The notes beneath the pieces are model-generated. The model was not told the origin of the DNA. It was given only the letters and a program-made list of their open reading frames with translations, and did no database searches. DNA of 32,599 nt from a virus: IMG/VR virus record IMGVR_UViG_3300031772_000166, positions 1-32,599 of that record; one strand, 5' to 3'. The position numbers and the translations under genes were made by a program. Of this stretch, positions 25,872 through 32,599 are shown piece after piece. Numbering within the stretch: the first letter of the stretch is position 1; the number at the start of each line of letters is the position of its first letter.

Positions 25872-27332
25872 TTAAAATTTAGACGACGATTTTTCGGTCC
25901 TTATAGGTACACAGGACAATGCCGTTCCTTGAACAACCACCGATGTTGTCCAGTGTGTGGCTGTATTAGGAATATTGCCTAAATATGATACTGCTACATC
26001 CCCAACATTTAATCCAGAAGTAGATGCGCTAAAACTAGCTGAGTAAATATTTGCTAGATTGGAAGCAATAGAACCACTTCTGTAAGTGAACGACGCCGAC
26101 ACAAATCCAGCGACCAATGATTGTGTAGTTACTAAGAATGGGAAGGCATATATTCTACCCCAGTTTGCCGAAAGCCCAGCAGTTTCCTTTCCAAGAGAAG
26201 ATGTTGGAGCTAACATAGTTCCTTGATATATTTTTCCTGAAGAATATATGAGAGCTTTGTGTGATGAACTCATTGGTCTTAACCATGCGGTTTTTTGTCC
26301 GGTACTAAACGATTCTGTTGCTAAGTCATCTAAAATACCTCGATTAAAAACAGCCGTGCCGCTGGATATATGAACAGCCTGTAAAGGAAGATTGTTTACA
26401 GTATTTATCCCCGAATTATCATAAACTTTACTTGCTAACCAACAGATATAAGATCCTTGATTTAATGTCTTTCTAAACATGAATAAATAATCTCTTCCGG
26501 AAACTCTATTTCCAGCAATTTCATCATTTAAAAACGACAACGTGTAAGCCCAATCATCGGCATCATTCGGGCGATTGGATGCAGTTGGATTAACATAATA
26601 ACCAGGCAGAGCCGAAGATGTGATAGGCAACACCCTAGCCTCTATAGTAAACATTTCTCCATCCGTTGCAAACCTACTTGATATCATTTTAGAAGAAACC
26701 TGAAATAATACATCAGAATTATTTTCTGTAACAATAAATGGAATACCTTGATTTAATGGATCGCTCCATCCCCATTTAGATCCGGACCACGCACTGGATG
26801 TGATAGGGCCATACCACCTTGGTATATTTAATGAAGTATCTAAATTTACGTATGATGCGGTTATTGTTAAACTTGATGTTTGTGCTGTTAAAGTCGAATT
26901 AACATTTTGTGAAACTGATGCAAATGAAGATGTAGCAACCAAACTTGCTGTCTGAGCACGTTCGGTATAAGAAGATGTTGACGAACGTAATGATTGACTG
27001 GACTGTAGAGAAAAAGAACTCGTCAATGATATAGGAGCAAATAATGCATACGACGCTGTACCATTTGGTAAATCACTATATTTTAAAAATAATCCTACAG
27101 AACTTCTATGTGCATAACTTGCTGAAATTCCAAAAGAAGATGATATAGAAAATAAAGAACTAGATGCCCAACTTGATGACGCAGCCGAACCACTGGTTGA
27201 AAAATAATTGGCCAGAGAACTAATAGGCATCCTAAATGTTACCAATGTAGATCCACTGTCTGTAAAGACAATAAAATCATTACCTGAAACACTTGTTAGG
27301 TTATTTAATTCACTTATTTTTATATTTGCCAT
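25872..27332 (-). CDS. Tail fiber paralog 2 (S/T/A repeats plus conserved C-terminal domain)
   Basis: 486 residues with the same layout as its two neighbours. The N terminus is IKISELNNLTSVSGNDFIVF. A repeat zone has PNGTASYALFAPISLTSSFS. The WYGPITSSAWSGSKWGWSDP block leads into a C-terminal domain with FLVTTQSLVAGFVSASFTYR and the motif SASFSASTSG. Its LVTTQSLVAGFVSA codons are almost base-identical to those of paralog 1, although the rest differs widely. It is 3 bases from paralog 3 and 2 from paralog 1. This packing indicates a cassette of duplicated fiber genes. Confidence 0.72.
   Translation of the reverse strand: MANIKISELNNLTSVSGNDFIVFTDSGSTLVTFRMPISSLANYFSTSGSAASSSWASSSLFSISSSFGISASYAHRSSVGLFLKYSDLPNGTASYALFAPISLTSSFSLQSSQSLRSSTSSYTERAQTASLVATSSFASVSQNVNSTLTAQTSSLTITASYVNLDTSLNIPRWYGPITSSAWSGSKWGWSDPLNQGIPFIVTENNSDVLFQVSSKMISSRFATDGEMFTIEARVLPITSSALPGYYVNPTASNRPNDADDWAYTLSFLNDEIAGNRVSGRDYLFMFRKTLNQGSYICWLASKVYDNSGINTVNNLPLQAVHISSGTAVFNRGILDDLATESFSTGQKTAWLRPMSSSHKALIYSSGKIYQGTMLAPTSSLGKETAGLSANWGRIYAFPFLVTTQSLVAGFVSASFTYRSGSIASNLANIYSASFSASTSGLNVGDVAVSYLGNIPNTATHWTTSVVVQGTALSCVPIRTEKSSSKF
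26095..26141 (-). repeat. Near-identical 47-base tract, copy in fiber paralog 2
   Basis: Partner of 24584-24630, with a single difference (g for t). The third paralog is diverged at the same position (FLVDDNSISNNM). Confidence 0.85.
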
Positions 27333-27335
27333 AAA

Positions 27336-28862
27336 TTATATCGCTACCCACGAAGAACTTACATCTGTCCTTATAGGTATAGATGACAATGGAATTCCTA
27401 TTGTTGATATATTTAAATTTGCTTGCCACAACTTAGAAGTTCCTGCTATATTTCCTAAGAATCCAACCACCGTATTTCCGGAACTTAATCCCGATGTTGA
27501 CGCACTAAACGATGCAGTAAATCCTACAGAACCACTATAATAGTAAAATGAAGTCCTACACATGTTATTTGATATAGAATTATCATCAACTAAGAATGGC
27601 ATTGCGTAAACTCTACCAAATTTTCCTCCAAATAATTTTCCTATATAATCATAGTGTGGAGTAGGAGAAGAGCGATGTGACACAGAAGCCGTGGCAGCAA
27701 ACAATATTCCTTGTTTTATTTCTCTAGTACCATACACCGTTGTTCGTATGGCGCCACTATAAGGAAACATCCAACATTCCATTTGATTGTTGTTATCTAC
27801 TGCTTGTGCTTTGTCGAACCATATTCCAACAGCAGCTATCTGAATATTGTTTGCCACGGCAACCGGAGTATTTGGGCTTGTGTAAAGAGCATCAGTCAAT
27901 ATCGTGCCGTAAGTTCTATTTGTTATATTAGTATTTTTGAAAAATTTTGATTCAAACCAAAGAATATAAGATCCTCGTTTTACACCACTTTTTGAAAATA
28001 AAAATGTAGGATTCATTACAGTTTTGTATCCTCCGTTACCATAATAAGTTGTGCCTTCAATAATATCATCCGCTGTACCCCATTCATCTGTATAATTTGG
28101 TTCTTGATAAACTCCTGGATTTGTTGATGATGTTATTTCTTTCCATCTTAATTGAAGAGAATGTGGTCCACCAGGAGAAGTGGTATCAGCATCATCATTG
28201 TTTATTATATTTGCTGATGCCTGAAATATTAAATTCGTATCATCATACAAAACCATTATAGGTATTCCTCTAAATACTGGGTCCTGCCATCCATACATAG
28301 ACCCCGAATAACTACTTGCCGTAAAAGGTCCATACCACTTCGGAAAATTTTGTTGTAATGACACATTGACATAAGATGCCGTAAAAGCAACGGATGCCGA
28401 TATAGTTGTAGAAGCTGTCAATGCTAATAATGTGCTTGCAGCAAAAGAGGAGGAGGCTACGTAACTAGCACTTATTGTTCTTATAGCAAACGATGATGTT
28501 ATGCTTCGAGATGAAGAAACTGCAAATAATGATAAAGAACTTGAAGTCGATGATGAAGCGTTTACTGCCCATGATGCCGTTCCATTAAATGATCCATCAT
28601 ATTTTAAAAATTCTCCTGTGGAAGAAGTCAACGAATAACTCGCTGATATAAGATTTGATGCCGTAGGAGAAGTTTTCACATGTTGTGAAAAACTGGAAGA
28701 TAATACCGATGCACTTACAGAAAAATACACGGAATTCAACGTATTTACAGATATTTTAAAGGTGGTAAGAGAGGCCGCAGACCCGCTCTGAACAATGACT
28801 AGCAAATCGTCGCCGGTTATTGTTGATAACGTAGTTAATTGACTTATTCTTATTTGAGCCAT
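27336..28862 (-). CDS. Tail fiber paralog 3 (S/T/A repeats plus conserved C-terminal domain)
   Basis: 508 residues, the first of the three paralogs to be transcribed. The N terminus is IRISQLTTLSTITGDDLLVI. A repeat zone includes FNGTASWAVNASSSTSSSLS. The block WYGPFTASSYSGSMYGWQDP, then GIPIMVLYDDTNLIFQ, opens the globular part, and the end reads TIGIPLSSIPIRTDVSSSWV. Its mid-domain (AVGIWFDKAQAVDNNNQMEC) is unique, so it has diverged most. It follows the LamG-like protein after 8 bases. The role as a receptor-binding fiber is inferred from architecture. Confidence 0.72.
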   Translation of the reverse strand: MAQIRISQLTTLSTITGDDLLVIVQSGSAASLTTFKISVNTLNSVYFSVSASVLSSSFSQHVKTSPTASNLISASYSLTSSTGEFLKYDGSFNGTASWAVNASSSTSSSLSLFAVSSSRSITSSFAIRTISASYVASSSFAASTLLALTASTTISASVAFTASYVNVSLQQNFPKWYGPFTASSYSGSMYGWQDPVFRGIPIMVLYDDTNLIFQASANIINNDDADTTSPGGPHSLQLRWKEITSSTNPGVYQEPNYTDEWGTADDIIEGTTYYGNGGYKTVMNPTFLFSKSGVKRGSYILWFESKFFKNTNITNRTYGTILTDALYTSPNTPVAVANNIQIAAVGIWFDKAQAVDNNNQMECWMFPYSGAIRTTVYGTREIKQGILFAATASVSHRSSPTPHYDYIGKLFGGKFGRVYAMPFLVDDNSISNNMCRTSFYYYSGSVGFTASFSASTSGLSSGNTVVGFLGNIAGTSKLWQANLNISTIGIPLSSIPIRTDVSSSWVAI

Positions 28863-28870
28863 AATTTACT

Positions 28871-29620
28871 TTACCAAGGCAAACTAAAATGGGGTTTTAA
28901 ATAGTTGGTGTATAGATCTAAATATACTGAATCTGCCATAGCATTAGAATACATTAATACCACACCAACGTTACAACTATTGAGTGGTCCTCCATCGTCA
29001 CTTCCTAATATATCTGTGAGATACGTTCCTCCGTTTGAACCTCCTCCTGCGCTGGCAGAATTTTCCCAGAATGTAACGTTGCTTCCTGAACGCATCCAAA
29101 CGTTAGCTTTACCGGTACCTATTGACGCCGATAATAAATTAGAAGTTATTACACTTCCGCCATTAGGAAAGAACGAATTTTTGTTTGTTCCGCTTGTACA
29201 AATTCTTACTTGATAATTTAATCCGTTCTCACCAATAAGAATAGTGTCATTAGACCCCGTAGTTACTATAATAAAAGTGAAATCTCCAGCAAATGTAATT
29301 GTCGCTGGATGATTCATTCTGGCAAAAGGAGAGGTAAATAATACCGCTGGTTTTGTTCCAAATTGGTTTGTTTTGAAAACTGGTTTAGCAGTATTAACCG
29401 GGGTTGAGGATTGTGTATTAAGTGATTTATCTGTCCAAGGCATTGAACTGGAAAGTTGATCCCCATCGGATCGAGTCGCAGAATACGAATCAGCATCGAA
29501 CCATCTTACAAGAGTGCCGAATTGGACATCTGATGGTAATGTTGTTTCTCCTGCTGCGGCCGCGGTTGATGGCCGAGTAAGTGTTAAAAAAGTCAAATCA
29601 AACAGTGTTTGTGTAAGCAT
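28871..29620 (-). CDS. LamG/concanavalin-like domain protein, 249 aa
   Basis: Almost entirely one jelly-roll lectin-like domain. It shows GTLVRWFDADSYSATRSDGD, TNQFGTKPAVLFTS, DFTFIIVTTGSNDTILIGEN and an ending DLYTNYLKPHFSLPW. The same pattern occurs twice in the protein at 4279-6630, for example KTNQLGGKPAVKF against KTNQFGTKPAVLF. The protein lacks the adaptor N terminus of the neighbouring fibers. It sits between the 407-residue fiber and paralog 3 with gaps of 6 and 8 bases. It could be a fiber tip or adhesin added in trans. Sugar binding is inference from the fold. Confidence 0.72.
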   Translation of the reverse strand: MLTQTLFDLTFLTLTRPSTAAAAGETTLPSDVQFGTLVRWFDADSYSATRSDGDQLSSSMPWTDKSLNTQSSTPVNTAKPVFKTNQFGTKPAVLFTSPFARMNHPATITFAGDFTFIIVTTGSNDTILIGENGLNYQVRICTSGTNKNSFFPNGGSVITSNLLSASIGTGKANVWMRSGSNVTFWENSASAGGGSNGGTYLTDILGSDDGGPLNSCNVGVVLMYSNAMADSVYLDLYTNYLKPHFSLPW

Positions 29621-29626
29621 AACATA

Positions 29627-30850
29627 TTAAAGTTGAGTTGAGAATCCTCCTACTATAGCATTGTCAGCACTTCCATAACATGTTAAAGAAATTACACCAA
29701 TTTTACTAGCACTAATAGCAATAGGTGCCGTTCCCAACCATATCCATGCGGCCGGATAACCAATATTACAATTACTTCCACTCGCAAATATCTTTATACT
29801 CGCCATTTTTACAGATCCTAAATTACTTCCGGTGAGATATACACTAGAACTGATACTTGCACTATGATACATTGAAGCATTAAAATCAATGCTCATTGTA
29901 GGTGTATAATTAAGAGTAGTTAATGTTCCTACAACAATTGATGAATACGATGATGACACCGAATAAGATGATGACACGGAGAGAGAAGATGTCAATGAGA
30001 ATGATGCTGTTACAGCTAACGAAGATGTCCTAGAATAAGAAGCCGTGGTAGATAACGAAGATGTCGCTGAGAATGATGCAGTTTCAGCCAATACAGCAAA
30101 TACAGTATAAGACGACGTTATGTTTATTAAAGAAAATGATGCCGACACGGCTACCAAGGCATAAGATGCCGTTCCATTAGGAGTAAATCCATCATAATTT
30201 AAAAAATCAGCAGCGGCTGCTAATGTAGCCACATCACACGTATCTGCATCGAAAGCATGCATCGCTTCTAAAGCATAAGATGCCGTAGCAAAAGAAGCAC
30301 TATTAGGAATCGGATTAAAATAAGAAGCAGTAGTCGCTATATCAGCTTGAGAGGCTTTAATAGCATAAGATGCCGTTCCATTAGCTGTTCCTGTATAAAT
30401 TAAAAATGAAGAACTGTAAGCATTTAAAGCGACTGAAGCTGTTCGTGAAAATGATGAGGTTCCATTCGATACGGATGGAGAAAATACTAAAAATGATGCA
30501 CTAACAGACAAATTTGGAGTATTTGAACCACTTAGGAAGGAGGCCGTTAATGCATACGATGATGTAGTCGCACTACCTGCGGTTAAAGCGTAACTTGCTG
30601 TTCTGGACGTTATTCCATGAGACGCACTGGGAATCAATCCTACGTTGCTGGGATTAATATACGACGCGGTTGCAGCAGTGGTAGCTGTAACGGCTGTAAA
30701 ACTTCCACTAGCAACGATATAAGAAAGTAGTTGACTAGCTTGTAATTTTTTTGATTCTCTTGCGCTAGAATCTACTATAAGAAATAAATCGACTGATGAT
30801 ATTTCTCCAGCAGTAAGTTCTACAAGTTGCGATACTCTTTGGTTCGACAT
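29627..30850 (-). CDS. Ser/Thr/Ala-repeat tail fiber with a different C-terminal domain
   Basis: 407 residues. The N-terminal adaptor motif (QRVSQLVELTAGEISSVDLF) resembles the three paralogs. Residues about 52-315 consist of TASYA, SSSF and SLSVSSSYS repeats, including three NGTASYA modules, and should form a fibrous trimeric shaft. The C terminus (TTLNYTPTMSIDFNASMYHS, WIWLGTAPIAISASKIGVIS) is a small beta domain unlike the paralogs, similar to head domains of other phage fibers. The ATG at 30850 is the first start after the 79-base spacer that follows phoH. No Cys-rich or enzymatic motif is present. Confidence 0.72.
   Translation of the reverse strand: MSNQRVSQLVELTAGEISSVDLFLIVDSSARESKKLQASQLLSYIVASGSFTAVTATTAATASYINPSNVGLIPSASHGITSRTASYALTAGSATTSSYALTASFLSGSNTPNLSVSASFLVFSPSVSNGTSSFSRTASVALNAYSSSFLIYTGTANGTASYAIKASQADIATTASYFNPIPNSASFATASYALEAMHAFDADTCDVATLAAAADFLNYDGFTPNGTASYALVAVSASFSLINITSSYTVFAVLAETASFSATSSLSTTASYSRTSSLAVTASFSLTSSLSVSSSYSVSSSYSSIVVGTLTTLNYTPTMSIDFNASMYHSASISSSVYLTGSNLGSVKMASIKIFASGSNCNIGYPAAWIWLGTAPIAISASKIGVISLTCYGSADNAIVGGFSTQL
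30159..30180 (-). repeat. NGTASYA-module DNA repeat, copy a
   Basis: 22 bases identical to 30363-30384 and with one mismatch to 25582-25603. They encode the NGTASYA peptide module found in four fiber genes. Confidence 0.75.
30363..30384 (-). repeat. NGTASYA-module DNA repeat, copy b
   Basis: Identical over 22 bases to 30159-30180, within the same 407-residue fiber gene. Confidence 0.75.
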
Positions 30851-30929
30851 AGATTAACGTATATAATTGTCCTTAATAAATATGTACGTTATCAAAAATA
30901 AAGAGTCTATATAAAAATATTTAAATAAG
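30851..30929. other. Spacer between phoH and the fiber cassette
   Basis: A 79-base AT-rich spacer. It carries the TATTTATTAAGG motif (minus strand, motif core at 30882-30875), 25 bases before the fiber start. There is no strong hairpin followed by a T-run. It is a plausible promoter or leader for the fiber cassette. Confidence 0.4.
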
Positions 30930-31661
30930 TTACGACGGTTTTCTTAACTTTCTTATTATAAACTGAACCAATCCACTACGAACAATGTCGTTTTCGGTAA
31001 ATTTGAATACCCTTATACCATTGTTTTTACTGTCTTCATCGTTGAAAGTATCCATTATTTTGACAAATCCACTCTTATTATTGATGTCGGATTGGTCTGG
31101 ATCTCCTAAAACGAATACTTTACTAAATTCTCCGATACGAGTAATCAACGTGATTAATTCTTTTTGTGTTAAATTCTGAGCTTCATCAGCAATGACAACT
31201 TTGGCATTCCAATTCAATCCCCTCAAGAATCCAACAGGTACTGCAGTCACTCGGTCATCCTTCATTAATTGGTCTATATCAGATTTTGGCAATAATTCAA
31301 TCATTTTATCCAATAGTGGTTGAATGTATGGAGACATTTTTTCAGCAGCTTCTCCAGGTAAAAATCCCAATTTTGAATCGGAACTCTCAACGGCACTTCT
31401 AATATAGATTAAATCACTGACTCTCTTATCATTTAACATTATTAGAGCAACCAAAACGGAAAGATAGGTTTTAGAAGTTCCGGCTGGACCAGAAACGAAC
31501 ATCAATTTAGTATCTTTATCGAATGCCATATCTAAAAATTTGTGTTGATATTCAGTCAATTCTCTTCTGAATATATTAAGATTACCATTAATTTTGTTTC
31601 TCTGTGGAATAACAGGACTATTATCCTTACTGACCTTATTTTTTTGTCGATTCTTTTTCAT
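30930..31661 (-). CDS. phoH: PhoH-like P-loop ATPase
   Basis: 243 residues from the ATG at 31661. An in-frame ATG at 31703 would lie deep inside the preceding gene and is unlikely. Walker A is GPAGTSKT (residues 58-65), and Walker B is VVIADEAQN with D159-E160. A polar motif LGDPDQSD follows. RSAVESSDSKLGFLPGE and NWNAKVVIADEAQN are typical of the PhoH core, which resembles the ATPase domain of superfamily I helicases. phoH is common in marine and freshwater myoviruses, but its role in infection is unsettled. The gene overlaps the upstream gene by 26 bases. The lysine-rich leader (residues 1-20) may be disordered. Confidence 0.9.
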   Translation of the reverse strand: MKKNRQKNKVSKDNSPVIPQRNKINGNLNIFRRELTEYQHKFLDMAFDKDTKLMFVSGPAGTSKTYLSVLVALIMLNDKRVSDLIYIRSAVESSDSKLGFLPGEAAEKMSPYIQPLLDKMIELLPKSDIDQLMKDDRVTAVPVGFLRGLNWNAKVVIADEAQNLTQKELITLITRIGEFSKVFVLGDPDQSDINNKSGFVKIMDTFNDEDSKNNGIRVFKFTENDIVRSGLVQFIIRKLRKPS

Positions 31662-31986
31662 TATTGTATATTTGTTTTTCTGACAGAAATTTTTGGAGTA
31701 CAACTACCCTAGAACATAATTCATACAATTCTGCATCCATATAGAATTGATAGATATTATTTATATTGTTTAGGTAGTCTTTTTCGGATAGGGTAATAAC
31801 AAACTCAGATTCGTCGAATTGAAATACTTCCACCATAGGTAATTCATTTTCTATTGCGTAGGCTATAGATGCTATGGTTTGTTCCATCATTGGGACACGA
31901 TGGGAATTGATAAAACCCAACAGTTCCTTATTGGTTGACGGGAGACTGTATTTAGCTAATTTCTTTATTCTCTCTTTATTAGCCAT
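31636..31986 (-). CDS. Hypothetical protein upstream of phoH, 116 aa
   Basis: Unrecognised protein of mixed alpha/beta character: NKELLGFINSHRVPMMEQTI, VEVFQFDESEFVITLSEKDY, then an alpha-helical C terminus. It has no transmembrane segment. Its 3' end overlaps phoH by 26 bases, so translation is likely coupled. The ATG at 31986 is preceded by a spacer with the AT-rich motif. Function unknown; possibly a partner of the PhoH ATPase, by position only. Confidence 0.65.
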   Translation of the reverse strand: MANKERIKKLAKYSLPSTNKELLGFINSHRVPMMEQTIASIAYAIENELPMVEVFQFDESEFVITLSEKDYLNNINNIYQFYMDAELYELCSRVVVLQKFLSEKQIYNNEKESTKK

Positions 31987-32088
31987 AATCGGTATTATGT
32001 TGCTAATAAATATTTTAAGAAATGTCTATAGATACAAATAAATCATCTTTCTAATGATTATTTTGCCTATTGACACGGATGCCCGTAT
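31987..32088 (-). terminator. Spacer with two weak hairpins, possible terminator
   Basis: Downstream of the 102-residue gene, the minus-strand RNA can form a short GC hairpin (stem ACGG/CCGU, 32088-32073). It can also form an AT hairpin (stem AAUCAU/AUGAUU, 32059-32041) followed by a U-rich stretch. Both are weak. The spacer also holds the TATTTATT motif 19 bases before the next start. Confidence 0.25.
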
Positions 32089-32397
32089 TTACACATTCAA
32101 TTCTCGAATGCGTTTATCTGCTAATTTTTGCCACTTTATTATAGTTCCAGACGAAGCCGATTTATAAGCCGCGCCGATTTCTAATATAGATTTTACTTCT
32201 TCTACCGTGACGGCTTGTTCTAATTTTTGCAGTATGCTGGGAGATTCGTATTTACTTTTTTTCAACCACCTGCGACGAGATTCATAAAATGTAGGAACTT
32301 GTCCATATTTTGTAATTCTACTCATTTCACTATCTATCTCTTTATTGAGAATACATAGTTCATCATTTACAATCATCGTCTTTTCTTGAGTTTCCAT
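32089..32397 (-). CDS. Hypothetical protein, 102 aa
   Basis: Unrecognised, mostly helical and charged: NDELCILNKEIDSEMSRITK, RRRWLKKSKYESPSILQKLE, then GTIIKWQKLADKRIRELNV. It has no Cys cluster or membrane segment, and its basic middle might bind nucleic acid. It is 5 bases after the partial gene at the right edge and is the last gene before the spacer with weak hairpins. Confidence 0.65.
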   Translation of the reverse strand: METQEKTMIVNDELCILNKEIDSEMSRITKYGQVPTFYESRRRWLKKSKYESPSILQKLEQAVTVEEVKSILEIGAAYKSASSGTIIKWQKLADKRIRELNV

Positions 32398-32402
32398 AAT
32401 AT

Positions 32403-32599
32403 TTAGTAGATTCGGTGGATTTTTTTATTAAAAGGTACAATTTCTATTTTTGTTCCGTCTGGAAAACGGTTTGATACACGTTTCCAAAAATTTAATTCGG
32501 CAATTGCTGCCTCATCACTGGATGCGAGAAAGTCTCTATCAGAAACTCTATGTCCGTCTCGAACGACTACATATTTAGTTGGTTCAGCCGATTGTTCGT
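32403..32599 (-). CDS. Partial hypothetical protein, C-terminal part (5' end outside window)
   Basis: The C-terminal about 65 residues of a protein that enters from the right edge. The visible part contains TKYVVVRDGHRVSDRDFLAS, ELNFWKRVSNRFPDGTKIEI and ends FNKKIHRIY. The stop is TAA at 32405-32403. It looks like a small alpha/beta phage protein of unknown role; I recall similar conserved ends in other large phages but cannot name a family. No functional claim is made. Confidence 0.6.
   Translation of the reverse strand, partial: EQSAEPTKYVVVRDGHRVSDRDFLASSDEAAIAELNFWKRVSNRFPDGTKIEIVPFNKKIHRIY

Noticed and set aside
27208-27540. 110-codon plus-strand frame spanning two fiber genes
   Set aside because: Antisense to both paralogs and produced by their low-complexity codons.
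31662-31703. Longer start for phoH at 31703
   Set aside because: It would add 14 residues unlike PhoH and overlap the upstream gene by 68 bases. The ATG at 31661 begins a Lys-rich leader as in other phage PhoH proteins.
31754-31765. TATAAATA on the minus strand before phoH
   Set aside because: Lies inside the 116-residue gene and is explained by its Asn/Ile codons; it could act as a promoter, but nothing else supports this.
1-32599. tRNA, rRNA, IS element or integrase
   Set aside because: Nearly all bases are in supported coding genes, and the few spacers are too short or lack cloverleaf-like sequence. No transposase or integrase motifs were seen.

Overview
The window is a nearly gapless block of a large, AT-rich, T4-like contractile-tailed phage (myovirus) genome. 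Every supported gene lies on the minus strand, so transcription runs from high to low coordinates. The type of virus is shown by a GPW/gp25-type baseplate wedge protein, a gp6/J-like wedge protein, a gp5/VgrG-like spike, a PhoH ATPase, a gp55-like late sigma factor, a RuvC-like resolvase and a zinc-finger primase. No integrase, repressor, tRNA, rRNA, IS element or CRISPR array is visible. The host cannot be read from the sequence. The Ser/Thr/Gly-rich fiber modules resemble those of uncultured aquatic phages, but that is an impression from memory.

Layout in the direction of transcription. (a) 32599-30930: the end of an unrecognised gene, two small hypothetical genes and phoH. (b) 30850-24370: an adhesin/tail-fiber cassette. 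It holds one long S/T/A-repeat fiber, one LamG-like lectin-fold protein and three tandem paralogous fibers that share an N-terminal adaptor motif, Ser/Ala repeats and a C-terminal domain. (c) 24366-21752: a four-helix membrane protein, two small proteins and a gp55-like sigma factor. (d) 21755-21111: a free-standing homing endonuclease gene wedged against the sigma gene. A second, synonymously diverged copy of the last sigma codons lies just beyond it. (e) 21060-8775: the baseplate operon, made of a small protein, the spike, a small protein, the gp25-like wedge, the gp6-like wedge, a DNRLRE/solenoid protein, a small coiled protein and a 1550-residue gp7/gpI-like protein. (f) 8548-1546: four further structural proteins, including a FnIII plus double-LamG protein and a beta-propeller protein with two dockerin-type calcium loops. 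(g) 1518-1: a small hypothetical gene, the RuvC-like resolvase, a small Cys-rich protein and the start of a DNA primase.

How the parts fit: the spike and wedge proteins should build the baseplate. The DNRLRE, LamG, FnIII, propeller and S/T-repeat proteins look like its peripheral decorations and receptor-binding fibers. The gp55-like factor would direct late transcription of these structural genes. The most notable observations are the homing-endonuclease insertion with a duplicated sigma-gene 3' end, the propeller plus dockerin architecture, and a DNRLRE domain interrupted by a Gly/Ser solenoid. Others are the diversification and probable gene conversion within the triplicated fiber cassette, and an AT-rich motif with a fixed orientation in most of the few intergenic spacers.
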